The notes beneath the pieces are model-generated. The model had not been told where the DNA came from. It ran no database searches and saw only the letters and a list, made by a program, of their open reading frames with translations. A stretch of 64,000 nt of DNA from Bacillota bacterium. GTDB lineage: Bacteria > Sysuimicrobiota > Sysuimicrobiia > Sysuimicrobiales > Segetimicrobiaceae. The position numbers were made by a program, and so were the translations under genes. This document shows positions 1 through 8,389 of the stretch, one piece after another. Positions within the stretch are counted from its first letter, which is position 1. The number at the start of each line of letters is the position of its first letter. The stretch spans positions 1-64,000 of the forward strand of contig JAJPJJ010000036.1 of assembly GCA_021324295.1 (NCBI GenBank), given 5' to 3'.

Positions 1-101
1 CGAGCTAGGCCCTCCTCGGAGCGGCACCGGAGGCACTCTGAACATCCCGGCGGTCTCCTTACGATTCCTTCCGTGTCCCCGGTCCTTCCGAGGGTACACT
101 A

Positions 102-1082
102 GTGAGCAGCCGGCCACTCGGGGCGGGAGAGGTCCGGCGTCCGGTGGTGGCCCTCCACCTGGCGATCCTCGGCGCGCTGCTGGGGGCGCAGTTCGTGGTC
201 CCGCCGTTCCAGCGCAGCCTGCTGGCGCGGATCATGGTGCTGGGCGCGTATGCGGCCGGCTACAACGTGCTCTTCGGGTACACGGGCCTGATGAGCCTGG
301 GGCACGCGATGTTCTTCGCCGCCGGCATGTACGCGACCGGGCTGCTCGTCTACTACGCCGGCGCCGGCGCCGGCGCGGCGTTCGCCGTGGGCCTGCTGGC
401 CAGCGTCGCGCTCTCGATCCTCATCGGCCTCCTCACGCTGCGCACGAGCGGGGTCGCGTTCCTGATCGCCACGATGATGTTTGCGCAGGTCTTCTACCTG
501 ACCCTCCTGTACTTCAACCGGGTCACCGGCGGCGATCAGGGGCTGATCCTCGCCGGGCGGCTGCCGCCGCTCCATCTGGGGAGCCTCCGGGTTCCGTTCG
601 CGGACCCCGCCGTCAAATACAACATCGCGCTCGCCGTCTTCGCCGCGGGCTTCCTGCTCAGCCTGGGGCTCGTGCGGTCTCCCGCCGGACGGGTGCTCAT
701 CGCGGTGCGCGAGAACGAGGAGCGCACCCGGATGCTCGGCTACAACACCTTCGCCTACAAGCTGTTCGCGCTCGCGCTCTCGGGCGGGCTCTCCGGCATG
801 GCGGGATCGGCCTACACGCTCCTCTTCTCGTACCTGGGGGCCTCGTTTGCGTCGATCCTGTTCTCGATCTACCCGCTCCTGTGGACGCTGCTCGGCGGCG
901 CCGGGACGACGATCGGGCCGCTCGTGGGGGCCGGCGTGATGACCTACATCGTCGATCTCGCCAGCAGCGTGACGGACAGCTACCTGATCGTGGTCGGTGT
1001 GGCCCTCGTCCTCATCGTGATGCGGTTCCCCGCCGGCATCGTGGGCGCGATCCGTGCGAGGTGGGCCCCGTGGCTGCCCTGA
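102..1082 (+). CDS. livM: Branched-chain amino acid-type ABC permease (LivM family)
   Basis: This is an inner-membrane permease of the hydrophobic amino acid/amide uptake family, forming half of the channel in a LivHMGF-type importer. The 326-residue product is almost entirely hydrophobic, with roughly eight to ten membrane spans. It carries the family's loop RENEERTRMLGYN near residues 201-213, followed by a glycine-rich segment typical of LivM. The GTG start at 102 has GAGGGT seven bases upstream. livG overlaps its 3' end by 13 bases, so the two are translated together. The expected partner permease livH and a binding protein are not in the window and probably lie just upstream. The substrate cannot be read from sequence; branched-chain amino acids, amides or aromatic acids are all known for this family. 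Confidence 0.9.
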   Translation: MSSRPLGAGEVRRPVVALHLAILGALLGAQFVVPPFQRSLLARIMVLGAYAAGYNVLFGYTGLMSLGHAMFFAAGMYATGLLVYYAGAGAGAAFAVGLLASVALSILIGLLTLRTSGVAFLIATMMFAQVFYLTLLYFNRVTGGDQGLILAGRLPPLHLGSLRVPFADPAVKYNIALAVFAAGFLLSLGLVRSPAGRVLIAVRENEERTRMLGYNTFAYKLFALALSGGLSGMAGSAYTLLFSYLGASFASILFSIYPLLWTLLGGAGTTIGPLVGAGVMTYIVDLASSVTDSYLIVVGVALVLIVMRFPAGIVGAIRARWAPWLP

Positions 1083-1816
1083 CTCCCCTGCTCGAGACGG
1101 TGGCGCTGACGCGGACGTTCGGCGGGCTGCGCGCCGTCAGCGCGGTCGATTTCCGTCTCACGCAGGGCGAGATCCGAGCGATCATCGGGCCGAACGGCGC
1201 CGGGAAGACGACGCTGGTGAGCATGATCTGCGGGAGGATCCGCCCATCGTCCGGCCGGATCGTGTTCCGGGGTCGGGACATCACGGGTCTGCCGGCGCAC
1301 GCGCGGGTCCGGCTGGGGATCGTCTACACGTTTCAGGTGATCAGCGTCTTTGGGCGTCTCAGCGTTTACGAGAACGTCGCGCTCGCGGCGCAGCGGCGGC
1401 TGATGCGCGGGCCGCTCGACCGGCGCGCGTTGCACGGGCGCGCGGTGGCGGCGCGCGTGGAGGCGGTCCTCGACGAGGTGGGGCTGCGCGTGGCGACCGG
1501 CGTGCCCGCGGCCTCGCTGCCGTACGGCCACCAGCGGCTGCTGGAGATCGCGATGGCGCTCGCGCTACAGCCGTCGGTCCTCGTGCTGGACGAGCCGACC
1601 CAGGGCCTCGCCGCCGGCGAGGTCGCGGCGCTCGGCGCGCTGCTGCGGCGGATCGCCCGCGAGGCCACGGTGCTGCTCATCGAGCACAACATGCAGGTCG
1701 TCCTGGACCTCTCGCGGCGGGTCACGGTGATGGACAGGGGGCGCATCATCGCCGAAGGAACGCCGCGAGAGATCGAGACCAACCCGGAGGTCCAGCGGGT
1801 CTACCTGGGGCTGTGA
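1070..1816 (+). CDS. livG: ABC transporter ATP-binding protein (LivG family)
   Basis: This is one of two ATPases that power the LivM-type permease upstream. The 248-residue protein has a Walker A GPNGAGKTT at residues 40-48 and a Walker B ending LVLDEP with Asp174/Glu175. The signature region reads LPYGHQRLLEIAMAL rather than a classical LSGGQ, which is usual in LivG. The reading frame is open further upstream, but homology begins close to GTG 1070 (Ala-Ala-Leu-Thr-Pro). An alternative in-frame GTG at 1061 cannot be excluded. It overlaps livM by 13 bases and livF by 4 (GTGA), so the set is one operon. Confidence 0.9.
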   Translation: MAALTPLLETVALTRTFGGLRAVSAVDFRLTQGEIRAIIGPNGAGKTTLVSMICGRIRPSSGRIVFRGRDITGLPAHARVRLGIVYTFQVISVFGRLSVYENVALAAQRRLMRGPLDRRALHGRAVAARVEAVLDEVGLRVATGVPAASLPYGHQRLLEIAMALALQPSVLVLDEPTQGLAAGEVAALGALLRRIAREATVLLIEHNMQVVLDLSRRVTVMDRGRIIAEGTPREIETNPEVQRVYLGL

Positions 1817-2598
1817 TCCGGGGGCGGCGCGCCGGGCGGACAGCCCGGGGCGGGGCGCCGAGGAGGCGAGGGGCGACGCGCGACGGCGATCGCGGGCTCG
1901 AGCTGGACGCCGTGCGGTGCGCGTACGGCGAGGCACCCGTCCTGCACGGCGTCTCCCTCAGCGTGGCCCCCGGGGAGGTGCTCTGCCTGCTCGGGCGCAA
2001 CGGCGCCGGCAAGACGACGACGCTGCGGGCCGTCATGGGGCTCGTCCGGCCCTGCGCGGGCCGCATCAGGCTGGACGGCCGGGACCTCATCGGGCTGCGG
2101 CCGCACGAGATCCCGCGGCTCGGCGTGGCTTACGTCCCGCAGGGCCGCAGGTTGTTTCCGTTCCTCACCGTCGAGGAGAACCTGCGCATGGGGCTCCTGG
2201 TCCAGCGCCGGGACGCCGGCACGCTCGCGTGGGTGCTCGAGCTGTTCCCGGCGCTCCGGGAGCGCCTCAGGCAGCGCGCGGGCACCCTGAGTGGGGGCGA
2301 GCAGCAGATGGTCGCCACCGCTCGCGCGCTGTGCGCGAACCCCCGGTACCTCCTGATGGACGAGCCCACCGAAGGCCTCATGCCCGCGATGGTGCAGACG
2401 CTCGCGGAGACCATCCGCGGTCTGCGCACCCGGCGCGTCGGCGTGCTGCTCGTCGAGCAGAAGATCGACGTCGCCCTCAGCGTGGCGGACCGGGTCGCGC
2501 TGATGGAGCAGGGCCGCATCGAGCACCAGGCCACGCCCGCGGAGCTCGCGGGCCGCGCGGACCTGCTGGTGCGGTATCTCGGGGTGGCGCGGTCGTGA
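1813..2598 (+). CDS. livF: ABC transporter ATP-binding protein (LivF family)
   Basis: This is the second ATPase of the Liv-type importer. The 261-residue product has Walker A GRNGAGKTT beginning at residue 61, signature LSGGEQQMVATARAL and Walker B YLLMDEP. The GTG at 1813 overlaps the livG stop as GTGA, a translational-coupling arrangement. It gives an N-terminus about 30 residues longer than usual for LivF, and that extra Arg/Gly-rich stretch may not be translated. The family region begins near residue 32 (LELDAVRCAYG). The gene is followed by a 191-base gap before the SDR gene. Confidence 0.9.
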   Translation: MIRGRRAGRTARGGAPRRRGATRDGDRGLELDAVRCAYGEAPVLHGVSLSVAPGEVLCLLGRNGAGKTTTLRAVMGLVRPCAGRIRLDGRDLIGLRPHEIPRLGVAYVPQGRRLFPFLTVEENLRMGLLVQRRDAGTLAWVLELFPALRERLRQRAGTLSGGEQQMVATARALCANPRYLLMDEPTEGLMPAMVQTLAETIRGLRTRRVGVLLVEQKIDVALSVADRVALMEQGRIEHQATPAELAGRADLLVRYLGVARS

Positions 2599-2789
2599 GC
2601 GTGGTAACCCGAGCGATCTCGCCCGCCCTCGCGTCGTGGGGCGCGAGATCCGGCCGGATGGTGGGACCGGCCCGAGCCAGCCGGTTGCGCCGGCGCGCGA
2701 GGGGGGTCGGCCCGCGCGGTGTTCCCCACCGGAGGGTCAGGATACCGGCGCCCCGAAACACACCGGCATCGAGGAAGGGGGAGATCGAG

Positions 2790-3587
2790 GTGGACCTGGG
2801 ACTCGGCGGCAAGGTGGTCCTGATCACGGGAGGCTCCAAGGGCATCGGCCTCGCCTGCGGCATGGAGTTCGCGCGCGAGGGGGCCCGCGTCGCCCTCTGC
2901 GCCCGCGGCGCCGAGGGGTTGCGCGCGGCCGCGGACGCGATCGCGGGGGAGACAGGCCACGAGCCGTTCGTGGTGACGGGAGACATGATGCGTTGGGAGG
3001 ACGCCCGGCGGTGCGTGGACGCGGCCGCCGCGCACTACGCCGGGCTCGACGTCCTCGTCAACTGCGCCGGTGCCTCGCCCGGGGGACTCCTCGAGAACCT
3101 GACCGAGGACGACTGGAAGCTCAGCCTGGGGCTCAAGTTCATGGGGTACGTGCGGTGCTGCAAGGCCGCGATCCCCCACCTGCGCCGGCGCGGCGGCGGC
3201 CGCATCGTCAACGTGATCGGCAACGACGGCGTCAAGCCGGCGTACTGGGAGCTCACGGCCAGCGCGGCGAACGCCGCGGACCTGGCCCTCACGGCGGCAT
3301 TGGCCGAGCAGTACGGGCCGGAGGGCATCCTCGTCAACGCGGTCAACCCCGGCCCGGTGGACACCGCGCGATGGGAGGGACTCGTGCGCGCGTACGCGCG
3401 CGACAAGGGGCTCTCCCGCGAGGAAGCGAGCGCGCGGGCGATCCGCAGCATCCCGCTCGGCCGCATCTGCACGCCGCAGGAGGTCGCCAGCGTTGTCGTG
3501 TTCATCGCCTCCCCCCGCGCCAGCTTCATGAACGGCGCCTCGATTACGCTGGACGGGGCGCAGCGCAAGGCCCTGATGGACCTCTAG
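2790..3587 (+). CDS. SDR-family oxidoreductase lacking the catalytic lysine
   Basis: This is a classical-length (265 aa) short-chain dehydrogenase/reductase fold. The cofactor-binding TGGSKGIG lies at residues 13-20 and the NCAG structural motif at 91-94. The usual active site YxxxK is not intact: at the expected place the protein reads Y152-W-E-L-T156, followed by a run ASAANAADLALT. Some SDR subfamilies share this kind of sequence, so it may bind NAD(P) and a substrate with altered or no redox chemistry. The GTG start at 2790 was chosen for the purine-rich GGAAGGGGG just upstream; the reading frame is open much further 5' but overlaps livF. It lies between the Liv transporter and a molybdenum hydroxylase subunit, which suggests a catabolic role. 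The substrate is unknown. Confidence 0.85.
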   Translation: MDLGLGGKVVLITGGSKGIGLACGMEFAREGARVALCARGAEGLRAAADAIAGETGHEPFVVTGDMMRWEDARRCVDAAAAHYAGLDVLVNCAGASPGGLLENLTEDDWKLSLGLKFMGYVRCCKAAIPHLRRRGGGRIVNVIGNDGVKPAYWELTASAANAADLALTAALAEQYGPEGILVNAVNPGPVDTARWEGLVRAYARDKGLSREEASARAIRSIPLGRICTPQEVASVVVFIASPRASFMNGASITLDGAQRKALMDL

Positions 3588-3606
3588 CGCGGCGAGGGGC
3601 GGCGCG

Positions 3607-5949
3607 GTGATCCGCTACATCGGCGCGCGCGTGCTGCGCAGGGAGGACCCCCGCATCCTCGCGGGCCGGGGCTGGTATGTGGACGACGTCCGGCCGGCCG
3701 GGGCGCTCGTCGCCGCCTTCGTCCGCAGCCCGCACGCGCACGCGCGGATCCTCTCCGTCGATGCACGGGGCCTCGCCGGGGTGTTCAGCGCAGCGCACTT
3801 CCCGCACCTCCGCCCGATCAGGCCCCGCCTGGAGGGCGAGGGCTTCGTCCCCACCGTGCAGTGGCCCCTCGCCCGCGAGCGCGTCCGCTACGTCGGCGAG
3901 CCGGTCGCCGTGGCGCTGGCGTCGGACCGCTACGCCGCGGAAGACCTCGCCGAGCGCGTGGCCGTCCTGTACGAGCCGCTCCCCGCCGCCGCGGACATCG
4001 ACGCTGCGCTCGCCGCGGACGGTCCTCGCCTCCACGGCCACCCGGACAACGTGCTGTACCGGCGGCGGCACGTGGCGGGGGATCCGGATGTCGCGTTTCG
4101 AGCGGCCGACGTGACGATCCGGACGACGATCGCGACTCCCCGCGCGGCGCCCCTGCCGCTGGAAGGGCGCGGCGTGGTCGCCTCCCTGGAAGGCGACGTG
4201 TTGACGGTGTGGACGAGCACGCAGACGCCGTCCCTCGTCCGCTCGCAACTGGCGATCTGCCTGGGGCTGCCGGAGCACCGCGTGCGGGTGGTCGTGCCGG
4301 ACACCGGCGGCGGATTCGGGCAGAAGATGCACCTGTATCCGGAGGAGGTGGCGATCGCCGCCCTCGCGCTCGCCACCGGTCGCCCCGTCAGGTGGACCGA
4401 GGACCGCCGCGAGAACCTCACCGCCGCGACGCAGGCACGGGAGGAGCGGGTCACGGCCGAGCTGGCCGCCCGCCGGGATGGGACGGTGCTGGGCCTGCGC
4501 GCCGAGGTCCTCGGCGACGTGGGCGCCTATCACGTGTTCCCGACCACCGCCGCGCTCGAGCCGCTCGGCGTCGCGCAGATCCTCCCCGGCCCCTACGTCC
4601 TCCGCGACTACGCGTACGATGTGCGCGCCGTCTGCACCAACAAGGCGCCGACCGGCGCGTATCGCGGCGTGGGCCTGACCGTCGGCGTGCTGGTGATGGA
4701 GCGGCTCATGGACATGCTCGGCCGCCGGCTCGGGTTGGATCCGGTCGAGGTGCGCCGCCGCAACTTGATCCCGCCCGGTGCGCTCCCGTACCACTCCGCG
4801 AGCGGCCTCGTCTACGACAGCGGCTCGTTCCACCAGGCGCTGGAGCACGTCGTGCGGCGGGCCGACTACCCGGCGCTGCGGGAGGAGCAGCGCCGGCTGC
4901 GCGCGCAGGGGCGCCGCATCGGCATCGGCGTGAGCTGCTACGCGGAGTACACCGGCATGGGCTCCGCCACGTTTGCGCGCCGGGGCATGGTCGATGTGCC
5001 CGGGCACGAGGGGGCCGCCGTGCGCGTCGACCCCGCGGGCACGGTGCGCGTGGCGCTCAGCTTCTCCTCGCAGGGGCAGGGGCACGAGACGACGATGGCG
5101 CAGATCGTTGCCGAGACGCTGCAGGTGCCGCTGGAGCAGGTCCGGGTGGAGCGGGTGGACACGGCGGCGGGGCCCCATGGGTCCGGCACGTTCGCGAGCC
5201 GCGCATCCGTCGCCGGAGGAGGGGCGGTGCTCGCCGCGGCCGAGCTGGTGCGGGAGCGGGCCCGCGCGGTGGCGGCGGCGCTGCTCGAGGCCGCGCCCGC
5301 CGACATCGAGCTGCGCGCCGGCCGATTTCGTGTCCGGGGGACCGCGCGCGGCCTCGCGTTCGAGGAGGTGGCGCGCTCCGCGGCGCACGTGCCGCCGGAG
5401 CGGGTCGGCGGGATCGCGGGGCTCGACGCCGTCGCGTACTTCGACCCGCCGCCGGCGACGTTCTCCAACGCGGCGCACCTCGCCGTCGTCGAGGTCGACC
5501 CCGAGACGGGCGTCGCCCGGCTGCTGCGGTACGTCGTCGTCGAGGACTGCGGACGCGTGCTGAATCCGCTGGTCGTCGAGGGTCAGATCCACGGCGCGGT
5601 CGCGCAGGGCGTCGGCGGCGCGCTACTGGAGCGCGTCGTGTACGACCGGGGCGGCCAGCCGCTCGCGGCGACGCTGCTCGACTACACGATCCCGACCGCG
5701 GAGGCCCTTCCAACGATCGAGGTCGCGCACGTCGGGCATCCCGCGCCGGACCGGCCCGGCGGCTTCAAGGGCATGGGGGAAGGCGGCACGATCGGCGCCC
5801 CCGCGGCGCTCGCGAACGCGGTCTCGGACGCGATCGGCGCGGAGGTCGTGGAGTTGCCGATGGGCCCGGACCGCATCCGTGCGCTCGTGGCCGGCTACCC
5901 CGGGCGTGCGCCCGTTCCGGACGCGAGCGACAGGCCGAGTTGCTCGTAG
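3607..5949 (+). CDS. Xanthine dehydrogenase/aldehyde oxidase-type molybdopterin-binding large subunit
   Basis: This is the catalytic subunit of a molybdenum hydroxylase (CoxL/XdhA superfamily, 780 aa). The N-terminal Ald_Xan_dh_C-type 'hammerhead' domain begins near RREDPRILAG, and the MoCo domain follows. The molybdenum-site loop reads AYRGVG at about residues 351-356. The catalytic glutamate is present in GMGEGGT (Glu725). The loop is not the AYXCSFR of true CO dehydrogenase, so CO oxidation is not supported; oxidation of an aldehyde or aromatic N-heterocycle is more likely. No FAD or 2Fe-2S subunit gene is adjacent, unlike the second system at 43.4-47.1 kb. It starts with GTG 19 bases after the SDR gene. 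Its last 55 bases overlap the convergent kinase gene. Confidence 0.9.
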   Translation: MIRYIGARVLRREDPRILAGRGWYVDDVRPAGALVAAFVRSPHAHARILSVDARGLAGVFSAAHFPHLRPIRPRLEGEGFVPTVQWPLARERVRYVGEPVAVALASDRYAAEDLAERVAVLYEPLPAAADIDAALAADGPRLHGHPDNVLYRRRHVAGDPDVAFRAADVTIRTTIATPRAAPLPLEGRGVVASLEGDVLTVWTSTQTPSLVRSQLAICLGLPEHRVRVVVPDTGGGFGQKMHLYPEEVAIAALALATGRPVRWTEDRRENLTAATQAREERVTAELAARRDGTVLGLRAEVLGDVGAYHVFPTTAALEPLGVAQILPGPYVLRDYAYDVRAVCTNKAPTGAYRGVGLTVGVLVMERLMDMLGRRLGLDPVEVRRRNLIPPGALPYHSASGLVYDSGSFHQALEHVVRRADYPALREEQRRLRAQGRRIGIGVSCYAEYTGMGSATFARRGMVDVPGHEGAAVRVDPAGTVRVALSFSSQGQGHETTMAQIVAETLQVPLEQVRVERVDTAAGPHGSGTFASRASVAGGGAVLAAAELVRERARAVAAALLEAAPADIELRAGRFRVRGTARGLAFEEVARSAAHVPPERVGGIAGLDAVAYFDPPPATFSNAAHLAVVEVDPETGVARLLRYVVVEDCGRVLNPLVVEGQIHGAVAQGVGGALLERVVYDRGGQPLAATLLDYTIPTAEALPTIEVAHVGHPAPDRPGGFKGMGEGGTIGAPAALANAVSDAIGAEVVELPMGPDRIRALVAGYPGRAPVPDASDRPSCS

Positions 5950-7406
5950 CGCCGGAAGAGGTCATCGTACAGGGGGGCGTGGGGGCCGGGCTCGAACGTC
6001 GCGCCGAGCTGAAACATGTGCCTGACCGCCACGGGCAGGGCCTCGTGGCAGCCGGCGCCCGTGGCCGCGAGCATCGCGGCGCCGACGGCCGCGGCGTGGG
6101 TGCACGCGAGCGTGGTGACCGGGTGCCCGTACACGTCGGCATGGATCTGGTTCCAGACCGCTGACTGCGCGGCCCCGCCGCAGAGGATGAGGTTGCGCAC
6201 GGGGAGGCCGACGTGGGCCAGCGCCTGCAGGATGCGGCGTACTTCGAAGGCGATCCCCTCCATGATGGCCCGCGCAATCGCCGCGCGGCCGTGAGACAAC
6301 GAGAGGCCGGCGATGACCCCCGCGCGCGCGTCGCCGGGGACCTGAGCCGCGCTGAAATGCGGGATGACGAGCAGGCCTTCACTGCCCGGCGGCACCGACG
6401 CCGCTTCCGCGTCGATCTGCAGGTACAGCCCGCGCTCGATACTGCCCCCGTATCGAAAGCCCGTCGCCGACTTGGTGAGGCTCGCGAGCCAGCGAAGCAC
6501 GCTGCCGGCCGAGCCCAGCATGCCCTCGATCTGAAACAGCGGGTCGATCGCGTGGGCGAGGCACGCGATGGCGGCGCCGGTCCCGGCAGGCCGGTGCGGT
6601 GTGCACGCCAGCACGACGCCGGCTGTGCCGATGCTGACGACGACGGATCCGGGGGCCACCGCTCCCGCCCCCAGCGCGGCCGCCTGCTGGTCCCCGGCCC
6701 CGCAGACGAGCAGCGTTCCGGGCGGCAGGCCCGTGCTGCTGGCCGCGGCATGGGAGATCTCTCCAAGGACGCTGCCGGGGGCGCGCAGCGCGCCCAGGCG
6801 CCCGGCCTCGAGCCCCAGGACGGCGAGGATGGGGTCCGACCACTGGCGTGTCATGAGGTCGAGGAGGCCGCTGAAGGAGGCGTTGGTCGGGTCCTCCACC
6901 GCCGCCCCCGCCCCGAACCGCCTGGTGAGGTACCCGTGGACCAGCAGGAACTGATGGGCCGTGCGCCACACCACGGGCTCCCGGCGGGCCAGCCACGCGA
7001 GCTTGGAGAGCGTCCAGAACGCCGACGGATAGAGCCCCGTGATGCGCTCGAAGCGCTCCCCGAGCTGGCGGCCGAGCCAGGTCCACTCCGCGTTGGCGCG
7101 CAGGTCCTGCCACGAGACGGCTCGGTAGATCGCGCGGCCCGCGGGATCGACCGGGATCACCGTGCCGCGCTGGACGCTCAGGGCGAGCGCCCGGATATCG
7201 GTCTTCCGCTTCCCGATGGCGCGGACGGCGGCAGCGATCGCCGCGCACACCGCCCGCCAGAGCTCCTCGGGGTCCTGCTCGATCCAGCCCGGCCGCGTCG
7301 AGAAGCTCGTATATTCGACGGCCTCGAGCGCCTGCACGCGGCCGTCGCCCTGGACCACCGCCGCCTTCACGGCGGTGCTGCCGACGTCGACGCCGACGAC
7401 GAGCAT
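5895..7406 (-). CDS. FGGY-family carbohydrate kinase (xylulokinase-like)
   Basis: This is a sugar or polyol kinase of the FGGY family, cytoplasmic, 503 aa, of normal family length. The N-terminal phosphate-binding motif DVGSTAVKAA starts at residue 7, the catalytic base is Asp239 in GAGDQQ, and the C-terminal adenosine-motif region contains ILCGGAAQS. The ATG at 7406 shares its first base with the TAA stop of the SorC regulator, so the two genes are translationally coupled. The actual sugar is not predictable; xylulokinase-like is the closest description. Its place at the end of an amide-uptake operon is unusual. The 3' end overlaps the convergent molybdenum hydroxylase gene by 55 bases. Confidence 0.88.
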   Translation of the reverse strand: MLVVGVDVGSTAVKAAVVQGDGRVQALEAVEYTSFSTRPGWIEQDPEELWRAVCAAIAAAVRAIGKRKTDIRALALSVQRGTVIPVDPAGRAIYRAVSWQDLRANAEWTWLGRQLGERFERITGLYPSAFWTLSKLAWLARREPVVWRTAHQFLLVHGYLTRRFGAGAAVEDPTNASFSGLLDLMTRQWSDPILAVLGLEAGRLGALRAPGSVLGEISHAAASSTGLPPGTLLVCGAGDQQAAALGAGAVAPGSVVVSIGTAGVVLACTPHRPAGTGAAIACLAHAIDPLFQIEGMLGSAGSVLRWLASLTKSATGFRYGGSIERGLYLQIDAEAASVPPGSEGLLVIPHFSAAQVPGDARAGVIAGLSLSHGRAAIARAIMEGIAFEVRRILQALAHVGLPVRNLILCGGAAQSAVWNQIHADVYGHPVTTLACTHAAAVGAAMLAATGAGCHEALPVAVRHMFQLGATFEPGPHAPLYDDLFRRYEQLGLSLASGTGARPG

Positions 7407-8389
7407 TACGCCCGATCGCTCGCGTGGTGCACGGGGGACCCGGCCTTCAGCGCACCCGCGTGGGCCGCGATGCCATCGGCCGCGCGGGGGTCCGTGATCA
7501 ACACGTCCACCATCCCGGCCCGGCACGCCGCCACGATGGCGCGGGCCTTTTCCGCGCCGCCGGCGACGGCAATCTTCAGCGGAATGCGGGCGAGGGCGTC
7601 CGGCGCGATGGCGATGACGCGCCGGGCGAGATCCCCACGGTAGACCCGTCCGCTGTCCAGGAGGAACGACGAGCAAAGGTCCGCCACCACGCCGGCGGCG
7701 CGCAACGTCCTGAGGTCGGCCGTGCTCAGGAAGCCTGACCCGACGAGGCTCGAGGAAACGACAGGCTGGATCGCGCCGATGCCAAACAGCGCCACCTCGA
7801 TCTGTCCGTGGAGGTCGAACACCCGCCGGGTCTTGCTATCGGACAGGATCGCCCGGCAGACTTGCGCGGAGTCCACGATCGCCGGGGACAGGAGCAGGAA
7901 CGCCTTGCCCCCCAGCGTCTCGGCGACCCGCCGGGTCAGCTCGCCGGCGCTGATCGGCGGCTCGTAGATCGAACCGGTCATCTGAACGACCCGGAGCCCG
8001 GGCACCGTGCGGGGGGACAGCGCGCTCACGACCTGCCCGACCGTGCTGCCCCACGCTACGCCGAGCACCAGCCCGGCACGGAGAACCCGCTCGAGGTACG
8101 CCGCCGCTTCGATGCCGAGCGCGGCCTTCAGGTCGCCGCCCGGGACCGGGGCGATGACCACTTCCCGCAAACCGAGCTGCTGCTCGATCGCCCGTTCCAT
8201 GTCGCTGTATTCGGCGTGGGGGTGGCGGATGTGGATCGTGACGTGCCCCCGCTCTCGCGCCTCCTTGAGGAGGCGCGAGATGCGCGACCGGGACAGGTTC
8301 ACCAGCGGCGCGATCTCCTCTTGCGTGAGGTTCTCGACGTAATAGAGGTGCGCCACCCTGAGCAGCAGGCGCTCTGTCGACGCTCTCAC
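7406..8389 (-). CDS. SorC/DeoR-type sugar-responsive transcriptional regulator
   Basis: This is a 327-residue DNA-binding regulator of the SorC family. An N-terminal helix-turn-helix occupies about residues 20-45 (LTQEEIAPLVNLSRSRISR). A C-terminal sugar-phosphate-binding domain of the ribose-5-phosphate isomerase-like fold contains GVAWGSTV and LFGIGAI. The GTG start at 8389 has AAGGAG five bases upstream and overlaps the acetamidase stop by four bases. Regulators of this family usually sense the phosphorylated product of a linked kinase. The FGGY kinase immediately downstream is the natural source of the effector. It probably controls the whole amide/kinase operon, perhaps through the repeated motif near 14.6 kb. 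Confidence 0.9.
   Translation of the reverse strand: MRASTERLLLRVAHLYYVENLTQEEIAPLVNLSRSRISRLLKEARERGHVTIHIRHPHAEYSDMERAIEQQLGLREVVIAPVPGGDLKAALGIEAAAYLERVLRAGLVLGVAWGSTVGQVVSALSPRTVPGLRVVQMTGSIYEPPISAGELTRRVAETLGGKAFLLLSPAIVDSAQVCRAILSDSKTRRVFDLHGQIEVALFGIGAIQPVVSSSLVGSGFLSTADLRTLRAAGVVADLCSSFLLDSGRVYRGDLARRVIAIAPDALARIPLKIAVAGGAEKARAIVAACRAGMVDVLITDPRAADGIAAHAGALKAGSPVHHASDRA

Noticed and set aside
1-101. Open frame ending in the TAG that overlaps the livM GTG, possibly the tail of an upstream livH.
   Set aside because: Its third-codon-position GC is much lower than that of real genes here, and it has no similarity to a LivH C-terminus.
3544-5592. Long open frame of 682 codons on the minus strand opposite the molybdenum hydroxylase gene.
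   Set aside because: Its His/Arg/Asp-rich text is the antisense shadow of the plus-strand gene, as expected at this GC content.
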